A DNA stretch of 64,000 nucleotides, from contig JAAHFN010000027.1 in the NCBI GenBank assembly GCA_010672965.1, positions 40,481 through 104,480 on the forward strand, given 5' to 3'. The stretch comes from Oscillatoria sp. SIO1A7 (GTDB lineage: Bacteria; Cyanobacteriota; Cyanobacteriia; Cyanobacteriales; Laspinemataceae). Numbering within the stretch: the first letter of the stretch is position 1; each line of letters starts with the position of its first letter. The position numbers were made by a program, and so were the translations under genes. Below the pieces are notes generated by a model that saw only the letters and a program-made list of their open reading frames with translations, was not told where the DNA came from and searched no databases. Shown one piece after another: positions 44,701 through 55,127 of the stretch.

Positions 44701-47700
44701 GAAGTTAATTTGGCACTAGCCGCCGCCGAATTGTCGGACGGTACGAGCCTCGGCCTTTTAGCTGCAGCTAATTCTCTCGACGGCGAGACTCTGACAATCC
44801 GCAGTTTTAGTTCCGAAGTGGAATCCCTGGAAATTCGCAATGGGTCGAGTCTGGGCTTCCCGTCGGATACAACAGGCGATATCATTGGCACTCCGGCAAA
44901 CGGGGTTCTGTCTGGGGATGCAGTCTTTAGCGTTACCTTAGACGATCGCGCTCCAGTTACGATAACTGTGACCCGCGACGAAGCCAATACCTCGGTAGCG
45001 GATCTAGTTGACGATATTAATACAGCTTTAAATAGCTCTGCCCTAGCCGGGGATTTGGTGGCAGGACGAAGGGGCGATCGCCTAGTCTTAGCAGCCAGCA
45101 GCGAAGTAACTCAACTGGCGATCGAGCCGAGCAACGACATCGCCCGCCAAGAACTCGGACTGCAAGAAGGCTTTAGCACCCGAGTCGGAACCGTCGTCGA
45201 TTTCTTTGTTGAAGACTTCCAAATCGATACCAGCCTCAATCTTTCCGCCGACGATATTGAGGCGGCGGCTCGCTTCGGCTTTGTCGATATCCAAATTAAC
45301 GGCAGCGAAGCAGACGACAATATTAATGATGCCGATGTCACCGCCAGTCTCGGAATTTCCCTGAAAGACGGGGAAAATACCAAATTTTTCCTCAGCGACC
45401 TTGGGGAGAATTTCCTCAATAAAGTCGAGGTCTCGAATTTAAACTGGGACGGCCAAGTCACCTTGCGGGATATAGACGTGGCAACCGGGCTGCCGGGGCT
45501 GAATGCCAGCGATCTGGAAATTCCGATCGCTATTTCCAATTCTTCTGTATTGGGCATACCGGCGATCGATGCCGACTTCAGCGCCCTAGAGGGCTTGCTC
45601 GATTTCCAAGAACTGGACTTTAGCAAGATTGTCGCTGCCCTAGATGACGTTGCCGCTTTCCTAACTGAAAAATTCGAGTCTTTTGGCTTCCTAGACGATC
45701 CGCTGCCTCTGGTCAATGTCAGTGTTGCCGACTTAATCGAATTTGCCGACAAGTTCCAGCAAGTAGTTAACGATTTTAAAGAAAATCCAGCGGGAACCGT
45801 CCAGCAATTGAGCGATCGCCTCATCGAAGCCTTGGGCTTAGCTCCCGACAGCGATTTGGTTTCCCTAAACTACAACGCCGATAGCTCGGTCTTTACTATT
45901 AACCTCAACTTCGAGGAAGCTTTCAGCGAATCCTTAGCCGTGGATCTGGACTTGGGCTCCCTAGCCAATTTACCCGACGCCCTCCAGTTGCAAGGGGAAG
46001 CTGGCCTGGAAGCAGAAGGCAGCGCCACCGCAAAACTGAGCGTAGGCATCGACCTATCCGACTCCTCCAACCCGGTTTCTTTTCTTAATCTTGCGGATAC
46101 CGAGCTATTTGTAGATTTTGCGGCTCGGGCGGAAAATCTTTCCTTTAATGCGGCGATAGGTTCCCTGGGTCTGTTCGCCAAAAACGGGATGGTAGCTCTA
46201 GACGGCGATGGCGATGCTACTACTAAGGATGATTTTGTTAAATTCTCCATCGACTTAATCGATCCGACTCCCGGGGACAATCGCATTTTATTGGGCGAAT
46301 TGGCCGATATTAGTGCCGACGTTAATTTGACCGGAGCCCTGGATTCGACTTTGCCCCTCTTCTTCCCGACAGAATCGGACTTTGTGGGGGATATCAAATA
46401 TTCTGTTCCCGACTTAGGGAAGTTTCTCAGCGACCTGGCTAACGGCAACAACTTTGATTTCGAGTTACCGGATCTGACCGAAATCCTTAATAACTTCGAC
46501 TTTAATCCGCTGGACAACTTGGGTCTGTTAGTTGACGGACTCGATGGATTTCTAGATGGACTGCAAGACTTGCTCTCTGGAGATGTCTTCGATATTAAGC
46601 TTCCGTTGATAGGCGATACCCTCGGCGATATCGGCAAATTTATTGAAGACTTCCGCACCGACCTCTATAACGGGCTGCGAGACAGGATCGATAACGCAGT
46701 AGAGAAAACTCCCGATTTAATTCAGGACGGGCTCTTTAAAATCCTCGGGCCGGACAAGCTGAACTTATTGCTCGATGGCAATGAAGACGGGCAGATTACC
46801 AAAGATGACGTCCAAATCGATACGGATCTCTTCGAGGATATTTTCTCCGGTCAAGCCTCAACCGCTAATAGCGCCAACCAAAACCAGAATTTCTTTGAAG
46901 CCAAGCTGAAGTTGGGCTCGACTCCCGTCAAGATTAACGAGGAAATTGACTTCGACCTGGGCATTCCTGCAATTAATCTGGATGTGGATGCCAATATCGA
47001 TCTAAAAATAGGCTGGGAACTGGACCTGGGCATGGGTTGGAGCAAAGCAGACGGCGTTTATTTCCTCCTGAACGACGACGCCAGCAAGCCAGAACTCAAG
47101 GCCAACCTGGAAGCTTCGATTCCCGACTCCGAGCTAACTGGTAGCCTTGTTTTTCTGAAGCTGAAGGCAGAAGACCGCAATAGCGACCCGACCAAGCTGG
47201 AAGCGGCTTTTGAAGTCGATTTGTACGAGAAGAATGCCTCTGGCGAAGAGGATGGCAAGAAACTAGCCTTATCGGAAATCGGCAGTCTGCGGGCGAAGAC
47301 CAAGCTAAGCGGAAAGGCCGATGTCAACCTGGACTTAGAGGCTACGGTCAATTCGGAACTGTTCGGCTTCGACTTCGAGGATGGCGTTTTGCCCAGCATT
47401 GTCTCTAAGTTCGACTTGCTGTGGGAGTTCAATACCGACAATCTCAAGAAGGATGAGAAGCTCGGCCAATTAACCGAATTAGCGTTTAACGATGTCGGTT
47501 TGGATATCGGTTCGTTTATCTCGGATTTCCTGCAACCGATTGTCGAAAAAGTCCAAGAGGTAACCAAGCCCCTAGAACCGATTATTGACGTTCTCACTAC
47601 TCCCATCCCAGTTATTTCCGATCTCTTGGGAGATACCACTTTGGTCGATCTGGCCGAGCTATATGGCGATGTGGATTTGGGCATAATTCACGATATTAAG

Positions 47701-50700
47701 GGTCTGGTAAACTTGATTAATGCCATTCCAGCAGATGCCCCCAAAAGCTTAGTAATTCCCATTGGCAGCGTCAATTTACTCGAAGGCGGCTTTGACTTGT
47801 TCGATAAGGATGGACTCGAAGCGGTTCGCAAGACGGGAGAAGATAATGATGGACTCGAAGGGGACAGCAAGCCGGAAGACTCCCTAGAAGAGTTACCCGG
47901 ATTTCAAGACGCGATCGCAGGGTTCAACGAAAAAGGCGGTTTTGACGCCGGTCTAGACGCTCTGGCCGCCGACCCTGCCAACAAATCAACGGCTGATTTT
48001 ACCAAGAGCTTAAATGAGAAAAAGTTTGGCGACTTCGATTTCCCAATTCTAACGGATCCCAAGCAAGTTCTCGGACTGCTATTTGGTCGTCCGGCCACCT
48101 TGGTGACCTACGATATGAGGCCGTTGAAGTTCGAGTTTGAATTTGAAAGCCCGCCCATTCCCATTTTCCCGCCACTCTTTGCGGAGCTTGGAGGCGAAAT
48201 TGGTGCCGAACTCGACTTAGCCTTCGGATTCGATACCTTTGGCATTCAGAAATTTGCCGAAGGAGGCTACGACCATCCGCTGGATATTTTCCGGGGCTTC
48301 TACATTAGCGATCGCGAAAAACCAACCGGCGAGGGCAAAGACATTAAAGAGGCCCAAATCTATGGTGGCTTGTACGCGGCTGCGGTCCTCAATGCAGGGG
48401 TTGCCAAGGCAGGCATTAGCGGTGGCGTTTATGGCAATATCGATTTCAATCTGAACGACCCCAACAGCGATGGCAAGGTCCGAATAGAGGAACTTATTAA
48501 TAACTTCTACTTGGGCCTCAACAATTTCAGCTTTTTGACAAATCCGCTCACGGCTATTTTCGATATCAGCGGTCAAGTCGTAGCGCGGTTAAAGTGGTTT
48601 GTGGAATTGGGGATAAGTCCAGCATCAGTAGAATTTGAAGGGCAAATCGGTCCCGACTTGCCGCTCCTGGACTTTGACCTGAGCCTCGATCGCGACCCAG
48701 TTTTAGCAACGAAAATTGGCGGCGGCGTGCTGCGGCTGAATGCAGGAGACTTTGCAGGCGATCGCCTCCACAAAACCACCTCCGACGGAGCCGAAGAATT
48801 TACCATTACCCAAAAAGGCGACGACATTATCGTAAAAGCCTTTGACGTCGAGCAGACTTATACAGGCATCAACCATATCATCGTAGAACTGGGAGATGGA
48901 GACGACGTAATAACTCTAGAAAACGTCAGCAAATCAATTGAAATTTATGGCGGTGCTGGGAACGACTTAATTAACTTGCGCGGTCCTGGACCCAATGGCG
49001 ATGTCAACCTAGCAGCAACCGGCAATGCCACGATTGTCGGCGGAGCGGGCAGCGATACTATCTATAGCGGCGAAGGCCAAGACTCGCTCCTAGGCGGCAA
49101 AGGCCCCGACCACATTACGGGGGGCGGCAGCGATGACTTTATCGATGGTGGCGAAGGAAACGATACCCTCAGCGGCGATAGCGGCAACCCCGGAGCAGAC
49201 ACGGTCTTCGGTGGGGCCGGAAACGATATTATCGGCGGCGGCGGCAATATCGACTATATAGATGGCGGCGAAGGCAACGACGAAATTTGGGGGGATTCTT
49301 CCTTTGACCAAATCGGCATCCGCAGCGAAGCGGCCCTCGGTGAGGAAAAGGCCGATACTATTATTGGCGGCGCAGGTCGCGATACGATTTACGGCGAAGG
49401 CGGCGAGGACCTCATCGGCGGCGGTAGCGAATCCGACGTTATCGAAGGAAACGAAGGAAACGACGAAATTTGGGGAGATTCCACTTTCGATACCGATGGA
49501 AATCGCATTGCACCCCTACCTCGCACCCTGGGACACGACACTATTTCCGGGAATGAAGGGGACGATCGCATTTTCGGCGACGATGGCAATGACTCGATTC
49601 GCGGCAACGCAGGCAACGACATCGTAGAAGGCGGCTATGGAGAAGACGTTATTTTTGGCGACGAAAATAACGACACTCTCTCGGGTGAGGCCGACTCGGA
49701 TATCGTCTTTGGCGGTGCGGACCATGACAGCATTGTCGGCCAAAGCGGCAACGATATTCTCTTCGGCGACGATGGCTTAGTGGCCCGCCTCGGAGAAGAT
49801 GCCGACAGCACGACAGACGATTCCTATGTCGGCGATGGCGACCCGACTCTATTAGAAGGTGCCGCAGGGGATGGGGACCCGCTCAGCCCCGATCTAATTG
49901 TCACCCAAGTCGATCTGGCTACCGACGGCAACGATACGATTGATGGCGGAGCCGACGATGATATAGAACTCGGCGGAGCCGGAGACGATCGCATTATTGG
50001 CGATGTCGCTCCCGAAGAGATTGAAGCATTTATCGAAGAACTAGGAGAAACCCCCACCGGCACGGATGTATTATTCGGCGATGGCGGTCGCATCCTCCTG
50101 AATCAGCGCCTGTTTGCCCGAATGGAAACGGTGGACCCGGGCTTTGGCGGCAACGACCAAATCTTTGGCAGCAATGGCAACGATATCGGCTTCGGCGGCG
50201 CTGGCAACGATTCGATGTTTGGCGGCCACGGACCGGAATATGCCACCACCGCCGAGGATGTCGATATTCTGATGGGCGACAACGGCGAAATCCTGTTTAA
50301 CCCCGCTGGCACTGTTGGCGCTGGGGAGGCGGCCCGCATTAACTCCACTTCTCCGACAATTGGCGGCAATGACTTTATCGAAGGCAACGAAGGCTCGGAT
50401 ATCCTAGTCGGCGGTACGGCGTCGGATACGATTTCCGGCAACGACGGTGCTGATGTGGCCCTCGGCGATAATGGCACGATTGTCCGCAACGATGGCAGCG
50501 CGGAAGCCAACGATATCTTCTCGACTTTTGCCAATACCGGCGGCAACGACCTTCTCCAAGGTAATGGGGATGGGGATATTCTGGTGGGCGGCGATTTTGC
50601 CGATGTAATTCAAGGTAACGATGGTGATGACTTAGCCCTAGGCGACCACGGGCGCATCCAGCGAAATGCTCTAGATGTTGTCGAACGGGCCACCACTATT

Positions 50701-53700
50701 TTGGAAGATTCCGGCGGCAACGATGTTATCGAAGGTAATGCCGGAAACGATATCCTCGTCGGAGGCTTCGCGGACGATCGCATTTACGGAAATGAAGGGG
50801 ACGACGTGGCCCTAGGCGACAATGGCACCATAGTCCGCAACGATGGCAGCGCGGAAGCCAACGATATTATCAGCCAATCTCCCGAACTCGGCGGTATAGA
50901 TACGATTGAGGGGACTACGGGCAACGATATTATTGTCGGCGGGTCCGGCGGCAACGATACTACGGGTATCGGCGGCGATCTGCTCTGGGGCAATGAAGGA
51001 GACGATTTGGCGATCGGCGATAACGCCCGCATTGTCCGCAACGGAGCGGATGTTATCGAGCAAATCGAAACGACTTTCCCGACCAATGGCGGCGATGATT
51101 TCCTCGGCGGCAATACGGGATCCGATGCTCTGGTGGGCGGCTTCGGTCGCGATACCATCGAGGGCAATACCGGCGAGGATATCGGATTGGGGGATAACGG
51201 TCGCTTTGACTACACCCTCGATGGCAACCTGAATACCCTGAATTTGGTATCGACTACGAACCCGACTGCAGGCGATCGCGATTTGATGTTTGGAGGCAAA
51301 GACAACGACATCCTCTTTGGCGGCACCTTAGATGACGTTATCTCTGGCAACGACAATAACGACCTGGTATTCGGGGACCACGGTAAAGCCGAGGGAGTCG
51401 TGGATCCGAGCTATCTGCCTCTGAATCAAGAAAATCCGCCATTTACCTTCACGGCGATCGATACCCAAACCGAGCATAAGGGCGGAAGCGAGCTAATCCA
51501 CGGGGATGGCGGCGACGATATTATCCTGGGCCAACAAGGGGACGATACTTTATTTGGCGATAATGACGATGACGATATCATCGGCGGCCACAATGTCTCC
51601 GGCGGCCACGACGAAACCGACTATATAGATGGCGGCATTAATAATGATGTCATTGCCGGAGATAACGCTTCCATTCTGCGGCGGGCCGATACTCTCAGCC
51701 CCCGTATGCGGGTCCTCAGCGGGGAGGTTATTTACGACGAACTGGGCAATCCGCAGATAACCCCGGAAAATCAACCGAATCCCACCGGGGCGGCAGAACG
51801 CAATATCGAACTGCTCGACCACAGTATCGATACTGACGAACAAAACTTCGGCGGCGACTATATTGCCGGCGGTGCGGACAATGACCTTATCTTTGGAGAA
51901 CTCGGCGACGATTCCATCCAAGGGGACAGCTCGATTCAGGAAGCTGTTGGGCCAGCAGACCCGTCGGTGGAAAATGAAAGCGACGGCGACGATTATATAG
52001 AAGGCGGCGGCGGTGACGACCTGATTTTTGGCAACTTAGGCCAAGACGATGCGATCGGCGGCAGTTCCGACTTGTTTGGCAATTCGACTCCCGAAGAACG
52101 GCCCGACGGCGAAGACCTAATCTTTGGCGGAGCGGGCCTGCGGATAGCTCGCAACGACCTCGGCGACGAGTCGAAGCAAGGCCACGCACGGGATGCCGAT
52201 GCGATCGTTGGCGACAATGGCAATATCTTCCGCTTAGTCGGGACCAACGGCACCTACAGCGGCCAATTCCTCCGCTTTACTTACGACAACTACAGCCAGC
52301 CCCTGCCAATAGTGCCTCGGGCAATCCAACTGCTGGACTATGTACCGGGCGGCCATCCTAACAATATTGGCGGCAATGACTTGGTATTTGGCGAAGCCGG
52401 AGACGATGAAATTTACGGCATGACCGGAAACGATGTTTTATTCGGTAACGCTCAAGATGACAATATCTTTGGCGGGACGGGCTACGATCGCATCTACGGC
52501 GGAACTGGCGAAGACGGAGTTTTGGGAGACGACGGGCGCATCTTTACCAGTCGCAACGGCGAAACCGAAACTCTCTACGGCTTGGTTACCCCCGATAAGC
52601 AAACGAACATCTCCGTCCCCGGGCCGTTTATCGGAGCCATTATTAACGAAAAAGGCCGCCTCAAGAAGGAGGCCCTCTGGATGGCTTGGGAGCAAGGCCG
52701 CAACGACGTTATCTATGGCGGTTTGGGAGATGACTTCCTCCACGGCGGCGCGGGAGATGATGCGATTTCTGGCGCGGAAGCCCTGCCGGAATACTACAGC
52801 TCGGCTCCGGTGACGGACTTCAATCCTTTGGGCTACGACCCCGAGACCCGCAAGCTTGCCGCTTACGATGCCGAAAATCCGCGTCTGAAGATTGACAATT
52901 TCTTATTGAACTTTGAAATAGTCGATGGTTCGGGCGAAAAAATTGACGATGGTAAGGATCGGATTTTTGGCGATTTGGGCAACGACTGGTTAGTAGGCGG
53001 AACTAAGAACGATCGCATGTTCGGCGGTATGGGCGATGACCTGCTGAATTCTGACGATAACCACGAAACTAATGGCGGATTGAATAATGTTCCCGACGAA
53101 CCGGAGTTTGCCGATGCGGACTTTGCCTATGGGGGCGGCGGTTTGGATGTACTGATTGCCAATACTGGCGGCGATCGCATGTTTGACTGGACGGGAGAAT
53201 TTAACAGTTTCATCGTGCCCTTCAGTCCTTTTGGTTTCCCGACAATTGTGCGATCGCCCTCGCCTCACGTTGTCAGCTTCCTCCTGGAATTGGGCGAAGG
53301 AGCCGGAGCCGACCAACGCCTAGTCGAACCCAACGGCGAACTGGGCTTAGTGACTCAGAAGGATCCCGAGTGGGGCGACCAGCACGGCGCTCCTCGGGAC
53401 CCGCAACCGGGCAATATTCCCGGAACCCAGCGGGATACCCAAGGCAGCCCTGAAGGAGTAGAGCGCAAGGGCGGCGGCAATAATCAACAGGCTGGCGGCC
53501 CCAACGGCGGCGGTAACGGCAATAATAATGACAATCGCCCCTTCCCTGCACTGGGAGGCTCGGGCGGCAGCGGATTGGTAACTGATGGTGGCAGCGGATT
53601 GGTAACTGATGGTGGCAGCGGATTGGTAACTGATGTAACGGATGGTGGCAACGGATTGGTAACTGATGTAACGGATGGTGGAACGGATGGTGGAACGGAT

Positions 53701-54669
53701 GGTGGCAACGGATTGGTAACTGATGTAACGGATGGTGGAACGGATGGTGGAACGGATGGTGGCAACGGATTGGTAACTGATGTAACGGATGGTGGCAGCG
53801 ATTCCAATTCTGCGGATTCTGGTAGCCAGCCACAGCCGACTCCCGAGCCAGCTCCGGAAGCAACTGCGGAACCTCAGCCGACTCCCGAGCCAACTCCGGA
53901 AGCAACTGCGGAACCTCAGCCGACTCCCGAGCCAACTCCGGAAGCAACTGCGGAACCTCAGCCAACTGCGGAACCTCAGCCGACTCCGGAACCGCAGCCG
54001 ACTCCGGAACCGCAGCCGACTCCCGATCCGCAGCCGACTCCCGATCCGCAGCCAACTCCGGAACCGCAGCCGACTCCCGATCCGCAGCCAACTCCGGAAC
54101 CGCAGCCGACTCCCGATCCGCAGCCGACTCCCGATCCGCAGCCGACTCCGGAACCGCAGCCGACTCCCGATCCGCAGCCGACTCCCGATCCACAGCCAAC
54201 TCCCGATCCGCAGCCGACTCCCGATCCACAGCCCAGCGAGGTGACGGAGATCTATACGAGTAGCGATACTAACCTTGCTATTCCCGACGAAAACACGCTT
54301 CTCTCGACGGTGAGTATTGCCGATAGCGGCACTATTTTGGATCTAAACGTCCAACTTGGCATCAGCCACGATCGCAGTAACGATTTGGATGTTTTCCTCA
54401 AAGCCCCGGACGGAACTAGCGTAAAACTGTTTGCCAGTGTTGGCGGAAATGGCAATAATCTTCAGGATTTGACTTTAGACGATGATGCCAGCCATCCCAT
54501 TAGCGCTGCATCCAATCCCAATATCACTACTTTCCGACCTGAAGAGAATCTCGCGTTATTCAACGGGCTATCTCTGTCGGGAGTCTGGACTTTGGAAGTC
54601 CGCGATACGCGCAAGCAGAAAATCGGTACTCTCGATCGCTGGTCGCTAGAGGTGAAATATCTGACCTAA
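41761..54669 (+). CDS. Giant RTX protein with metalloprotease-like N-terminus and P domain
   Basis: The protein is 4302 residues. Residues 1-50 match the start of the subtilase at 35217. A matrixin/serralysin-like zinc motif, HELGHVLGFDD (His213, Glu214, His217, with Asp223 as possible third ligand), follows. Residues about 270-2390 are a long region of beta-rich repeats with EF-hand-like loops such as DGNEDGQITKDD and DPNSDGKVRIEE. From about 2413 to 3806 there are many RTX calcium-binding nonapeptides (GG-GND-I type). Then come GGSGLVTD and NGLVTDVTD repeats (about 3934-4013), a long PTPEPQPTPDPQ region, and a C-terminal proprotein-convertase P domain (about 4165-4302). It is likely a calcium-dependent surface or secreted protein exported by type I secretion; the transporter is not in the window. 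Confidence 0.88.
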   Translation: MAAEFNPSHPWLELNPEANPLDPFSTLEDKDKSPTSLDPTALALTEADWEPIALESDGVENLQAVGAFGAPQGQRSSTPLATGADALTGIEEGGLLAGGQLDDTLVGSGAIGQEALSLITAEAISRWSEIPLVAESEIDLSAVQFQIEDLPGTILAQTRGNTVAIDITAAGYGWFVDGTPADDLEFVFSGNSLRADSHSAAFGRIDLLTAISHELGHVLGFDDIPTPNPSQEGNFGNLMLDSLLAGERRSPEVGMELIPIPESEIGLPHNLVANARIDDTSLGDYLNAPTFEPILKNALVEGFGQLARKLDSGDELGNKLLSSIPGLADASDPENVKAPGLFGDRKLGEFLQEHVIDAIETNFNGTTLNELESFLDSLDIPIGDLRIQLDNVNARIQAVTATADNSDYEFLLDFQLGASLENQAFQIDLGRNADGLGIDIDSQSAPEIGLETTVGINLSLGTALTLTQGNLDGEGDSPDIAISIDSEDFFVRSLSLSATANASDNNLNFNFQAGFLETRVENGTFDLNATVGANLVDPDNSDGLNRTTLDELTGSAFVLAPTSNGSLNVVLPVKVNAIEGLTGDFFDVQGAEIAIATTDLFGGAIAANGTYSRTAPQLSLSEQFENELAPFANLNADGILNLFRRIDSQLRNLEDVESLSNTIPFTEATTLAEVLSFSEGLEGSLVENLLDEDRIPTFDTAQTLAEKLADILPADIAGINARYDKASQELKFNVRVEPNLKPVKENPIESLLVPIGFELEVEPLGDFQADTLVKLTPDFGLEFGFGIDLTGSPETPKLFVSSGELESGSLSGDASFNLQVGDREAIAIVVRQSDTAENTTVDELVIDIQNALTLAGIDSVQVETQQGITKPEGGSLEDIQLTEKIGLSTTESFLQISGLNDVARELGFEEKQADARLAEIARNEVFLAANEAPPSFNPGEGESFTLVVNGEAVEVNFLADENPEDPSNAEANPNISDLIDEVNLALAAAELSDGTSLGLLAAANSLDGETLTIRSFSSEVESLEIRNGSSLGFPSDTTGDIIGTPANGVLSGDAVFSVTLDDRAPVTITVTRDEANTSVADLVDDINTALNSSALAGDLVAGRRGDRLVLAASSEVTQLAIEPSNDIARQELGLQEGFSTRVGTVVDFFVEDFQIDTSLNLSADDIEAAARFGFVDIQINGSEADDNINDADVTASLGISLKDGENTKFFLSDLGENFLNKVEVSNLNWDGQVTLRDIDVATGLPGLNASDLEIPIAISNSSVLGIPAIDADFSALEGLLDFQELDFSKIVAALDDVAAFLTEKFESFGFLDDPLPLVNVSVADLIEFADKFQQVVNDFKENPAGTVQQLSDRLIEALGLAPDSDLVSLNYNADSSVFTINLNFEEAFSESLAVDLDLGSLANLPDALQLQGEAGLEAEGSATAKLSVGIDLSDSSNPVSFLNLADTELFVDFAARAENLSFNAAIGSLGLFAKNGMVALDGDGDATTKDDFVKFSIDLIDPTPGDNRILLGELADISADVNLTGALDSTLPLFFPTESDFVGDIKYSVPDLGKFLSDLANGNNFDFELPDLTEILNNFDFNPLDNLGLLVDGLDGFLDGLQDLLSGDVFDIKLPLIGDTLGDIGKFIEDFRTDLYNGLRDRIDNAVEKTPDLIQDGLFKILGPDKLNLLLDGNEDGQITKDDVQIDTDLFEDIFSGQASTANSANQNQNFFEAKLKLGSTPVKINEEIDFDLGIPAINLDVDANIDLKIGWELDLGMGWSKADGVYFLLNDDASKPELKANLEASIPDSELTGSLVFLKLKAEDRNSDPTKLEAAFEVDLYEKNASGEEDGKKLALSEIGSLRAKTKLSGKADVNLDLEATVNSELFGFDFEDGVLPSIVSKFDLLWEFNTDNLKKDEKLGQLTELAFNDVGLDIGSFISDFLQPIVEKVQEVTKPLEPIIDVLTTPIPVISDLLGDTTLVDLAELYGDVDLGIIHDIKGLVNLINAIPADAPKSLVIPIGSVNLLEGGFDLFDKDGLEAVRKTGEDNDGLEGDSKPEDSLEELPGFQDAIAGFNEKGGFDAGLDALAADPANKSTADFTKSLNEKKFGDFDFPILTDPKQVLGLLFGRPATLVTYDMRPLKFEFEFESPPIPIFPPLFAELGGEIGAELDLAFGFDTFGIQKFAEGGYDHPLDIFRGFYISDREKPTGEGKDIKEAQIYGGLYAAAVLNAGVAKAGISGGVYGNIDFNLNDPNSDGKVRIEELINNFYLGLNNFSFLTNPLTAIFDISGQVVARLKWFVELGISPASVEFEGQIGPDLPLLDFDLSLDRDPVLATKIGGGVLRLNAGDFAGDRLHKTTSDGAEEFTITQKGDDIIVKAFDVEQTYTGINHIIVELGDGDDVITLENVSKSIEIYGGAGNDLINLRGPGPNGDVNLAATGNATIVGGAGSDTIYSGEGQDSLLGGKGPDHITGGGSDDFIDGGEGNDTLSGDSGNPGADTVFGGAGNDIIGGGGNIDYIDGGEGNDEIWGDSSFDQIGIRSEAALGEEKADTIIGGAGRDTIYGEGGEDLIGGGSESDVIEGNEGNDEIWGDSTFDTDGNRIAPLPRTLGHDTISGNEGDDRIFGDDGNDSIRGNAGNDIVEGGYGEDVIFGDENNDTLSGEADSDIVFGGADHDSIVGQSGNDILFGDDGLVARLGEDADSTTDDSYVGDGDPTLLEGAAGDGDPLSPDLIVTQVDLATDGNDTIDGGADDDIELGGAGDDRIIGDVAPEEIEAFIEELGETPTGTDVLFGDGGRILLNQRLFARMETVDPGFGGNDQIFGSNGNDIGFGGAGNDSMFGGHGPEYATTAEDVDILMGDNGEILFNPAGTVGAGEAARINSTSPTIGGNDFIEGNEGSDILVGGTASDTISGNDGADVALGDNGTIVRNDGSAEANDIFSTFANTGGNDLLQGNGDGDILVGGDFADVIQGNDGDDLALGDHGRIQRNALDVVERATTILEDSGGNDVIEGNAGNDILVGGFADDRIYGNEGDDVALGDNGTIVRNDGSAEANDIISQSPELGGIDTIEGTTGNDIIVGGSGGNDTTGIGGDLLWGNEGDDLAIGDNARIVRNGADVIEQIETTFPTNGGDDFLGGNTGSDALVGGFGRDTIEGNTGEDIGLGDNGRFDYTLDGNLNTLNLVSTTNPTAGDRDLMFGGKDNDILFGGTLDDVISGNDNNDLVFGDHGKAEGVVDPSYLPLNQENPPFTFTAIDTQTEHKGGSELIHGDGGDDIILGQQGDDTLFGDNDDDDIIGGHNVSGGHDETDYIDGGINNDVIAGDNASILRRADTLSPRMRVLSGEVIYDELGNPQITPENQPNPTGAAERNIELLDHSIDTDEQNFGGDYIAGGADNDLIFGELGDDSIQGDSSIQEAVGPADPSVENESDGDDYIEGGGGDDLIFGNLGQDDAIGGSSDLFGNSTPEERPDGEDLIFGGAGLRIARNDLGDESKQGHARDADAIVGDNGNIFRLVGTNGTYSGQFLRFTYDNYSQPLPIVPRAIQLLDYVPGGHPNNIGGNDLVFGEAGDDEIYGMTGNDVLFGNAQDDNIFGGTGYDRIYGGTGEDGVLGDDGRIFTSRNGETETLYGLVTPDKQTNISVPGPFIGAIINEKGRLKKEALWMAWEQGRNDVIYGGLGDDFLHGGAGDDAISGAEALPEYYSSAPVTDFNPLGYDPETRKLAAYDAENPRLKIDNFLLNFEIVDGSGEKIDDGKDRIFGDLGNDWLVGGTKNDRMFGGMGDDLLNSDDNHETNGGLNNVPDEPEFADADFAYGGGGLDVLIANTGGDRMFDWTGEFNSFIVPFSPFGFPTIVRSPSPHVVSFLLELGEGAGADQRLVEPNGELGLVTQKDPEWGDQHGAPRDPQPGNIPGTQRDTQGSPEGVERKGGGNNQQAGGPNGGGNGNNNDNRPFPALGGSGGSGLVTDGGSGLVTDGGSGLVTDVTDGGNGLVTDVTDGGTDGGTDGGNGLVTDVTDGGTDGGTDGGNGLVTDVTDGGSDSNSADSGSQPQPTPEPAPEATAEPQPTPEPTPEATAEPQPTPEPTPEATAEPQPTAEPQPTPEPQPTPEPQPTPDPQPTPDPQPTPEPQPTPDPQPTPEPQPTPDPQPTPDPQPTPEPQPTPDPQPTPDPQPTPDPQPTPDPQPSEVTEIYTSSDTNLAIPDENTLLSTVSIADSGTILDLNVQLGISHDRSNDLDVFLKAPDGTSVKLFASVGGNGNNLQDLTLDDDASHPISAASNPNITTFRPEENLALFNGLSLSGVWTLEVRDTRKQKIGTLDRWSLEVKYLT

Positions 54670-54756
54670 AGCGGTTTTTGCCCTGACAATGCAAAGTAAT
54701 TTGTATTTCAGGGCAAAGTTCTTAAGACTCGCGATCGACCCAGAGACAGAAACCCC

Positions 54757-54789
54757 AGAAACCCGGTTTTTTGGAAAAACCGGGTTTCT
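54757..54789 (+). terminator. Family D hairpin, probable terminator of the RTX gene
   Basis: The arms AGAAACCCGGTTTTT and AAAAACCGGGTTTCT are perfect. It lies 88 bp after the RTX stop codon. The same hairpin is found after ctaB at 27117-27152. Confidence 0.6.
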
Positions 54790-54944
54790 TAGCTTCGTGT
54801 TTTTTTCGAGAGTCATAGCAATAGCAAGTGAGTTGCGAGCGCTATAATTCGTAAATTATACATTTTGGCGCTTAGTCAAGATATTGAGTTTGAAATTAAA
54901 CCCAATGGGGAGGTATTCTGATAAATAATATCGACTATGCAGCC

Positions 54945-55127
54945 ATGAGCGATCGCGAGTTGAGAAAATATTTTCTCCAACACCGCGAAGACAAAACAGC
55001 TCTAGAGGCGTATTTAGAGAGATTGAGCCAGCGTCCGAACAAGAACTGCATCGCTAGGTTAGACGATCCTGACTTTGACGCCAAAATTAAAGCGGCCATT
55101 CGGCAGCAGCTCCAAGCTGGAAAATAA
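54945..55127 (+). CDS. Small DUF6887-like protein
   Basis: The 60-residue protein MSDRELRKYFLQHREDKTAL with SQRPN near the middle resembles the small cyanobacterial DUF6887 family, of unknown role. In-frame codons upstream read INNIDYAAMSDREL, which fits the family's longer N-terminus (NYEAMSD type), and GGGGAGG lies at 54907-54913. Translation may therefore begin at a non-standard codon (ATT 54915 or CTG 54918) and not at the ATG at 54945. DUF6887 genes often sit next to small unknown partners; none is clear here. Confidence 0.55.
   Translation: MSDRELRKYFLQHREDKTALEAYLERLSQRPNKNCIARLDDPDFDAKIKAAIRQQLQAGK

Noticed and set aside
48900-53300. Possible separate genes on the minus strand within the RTX region
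   Set aside because: Frames of 80-130 codons are shadows of the repetitive calcium-binding coding sequence.
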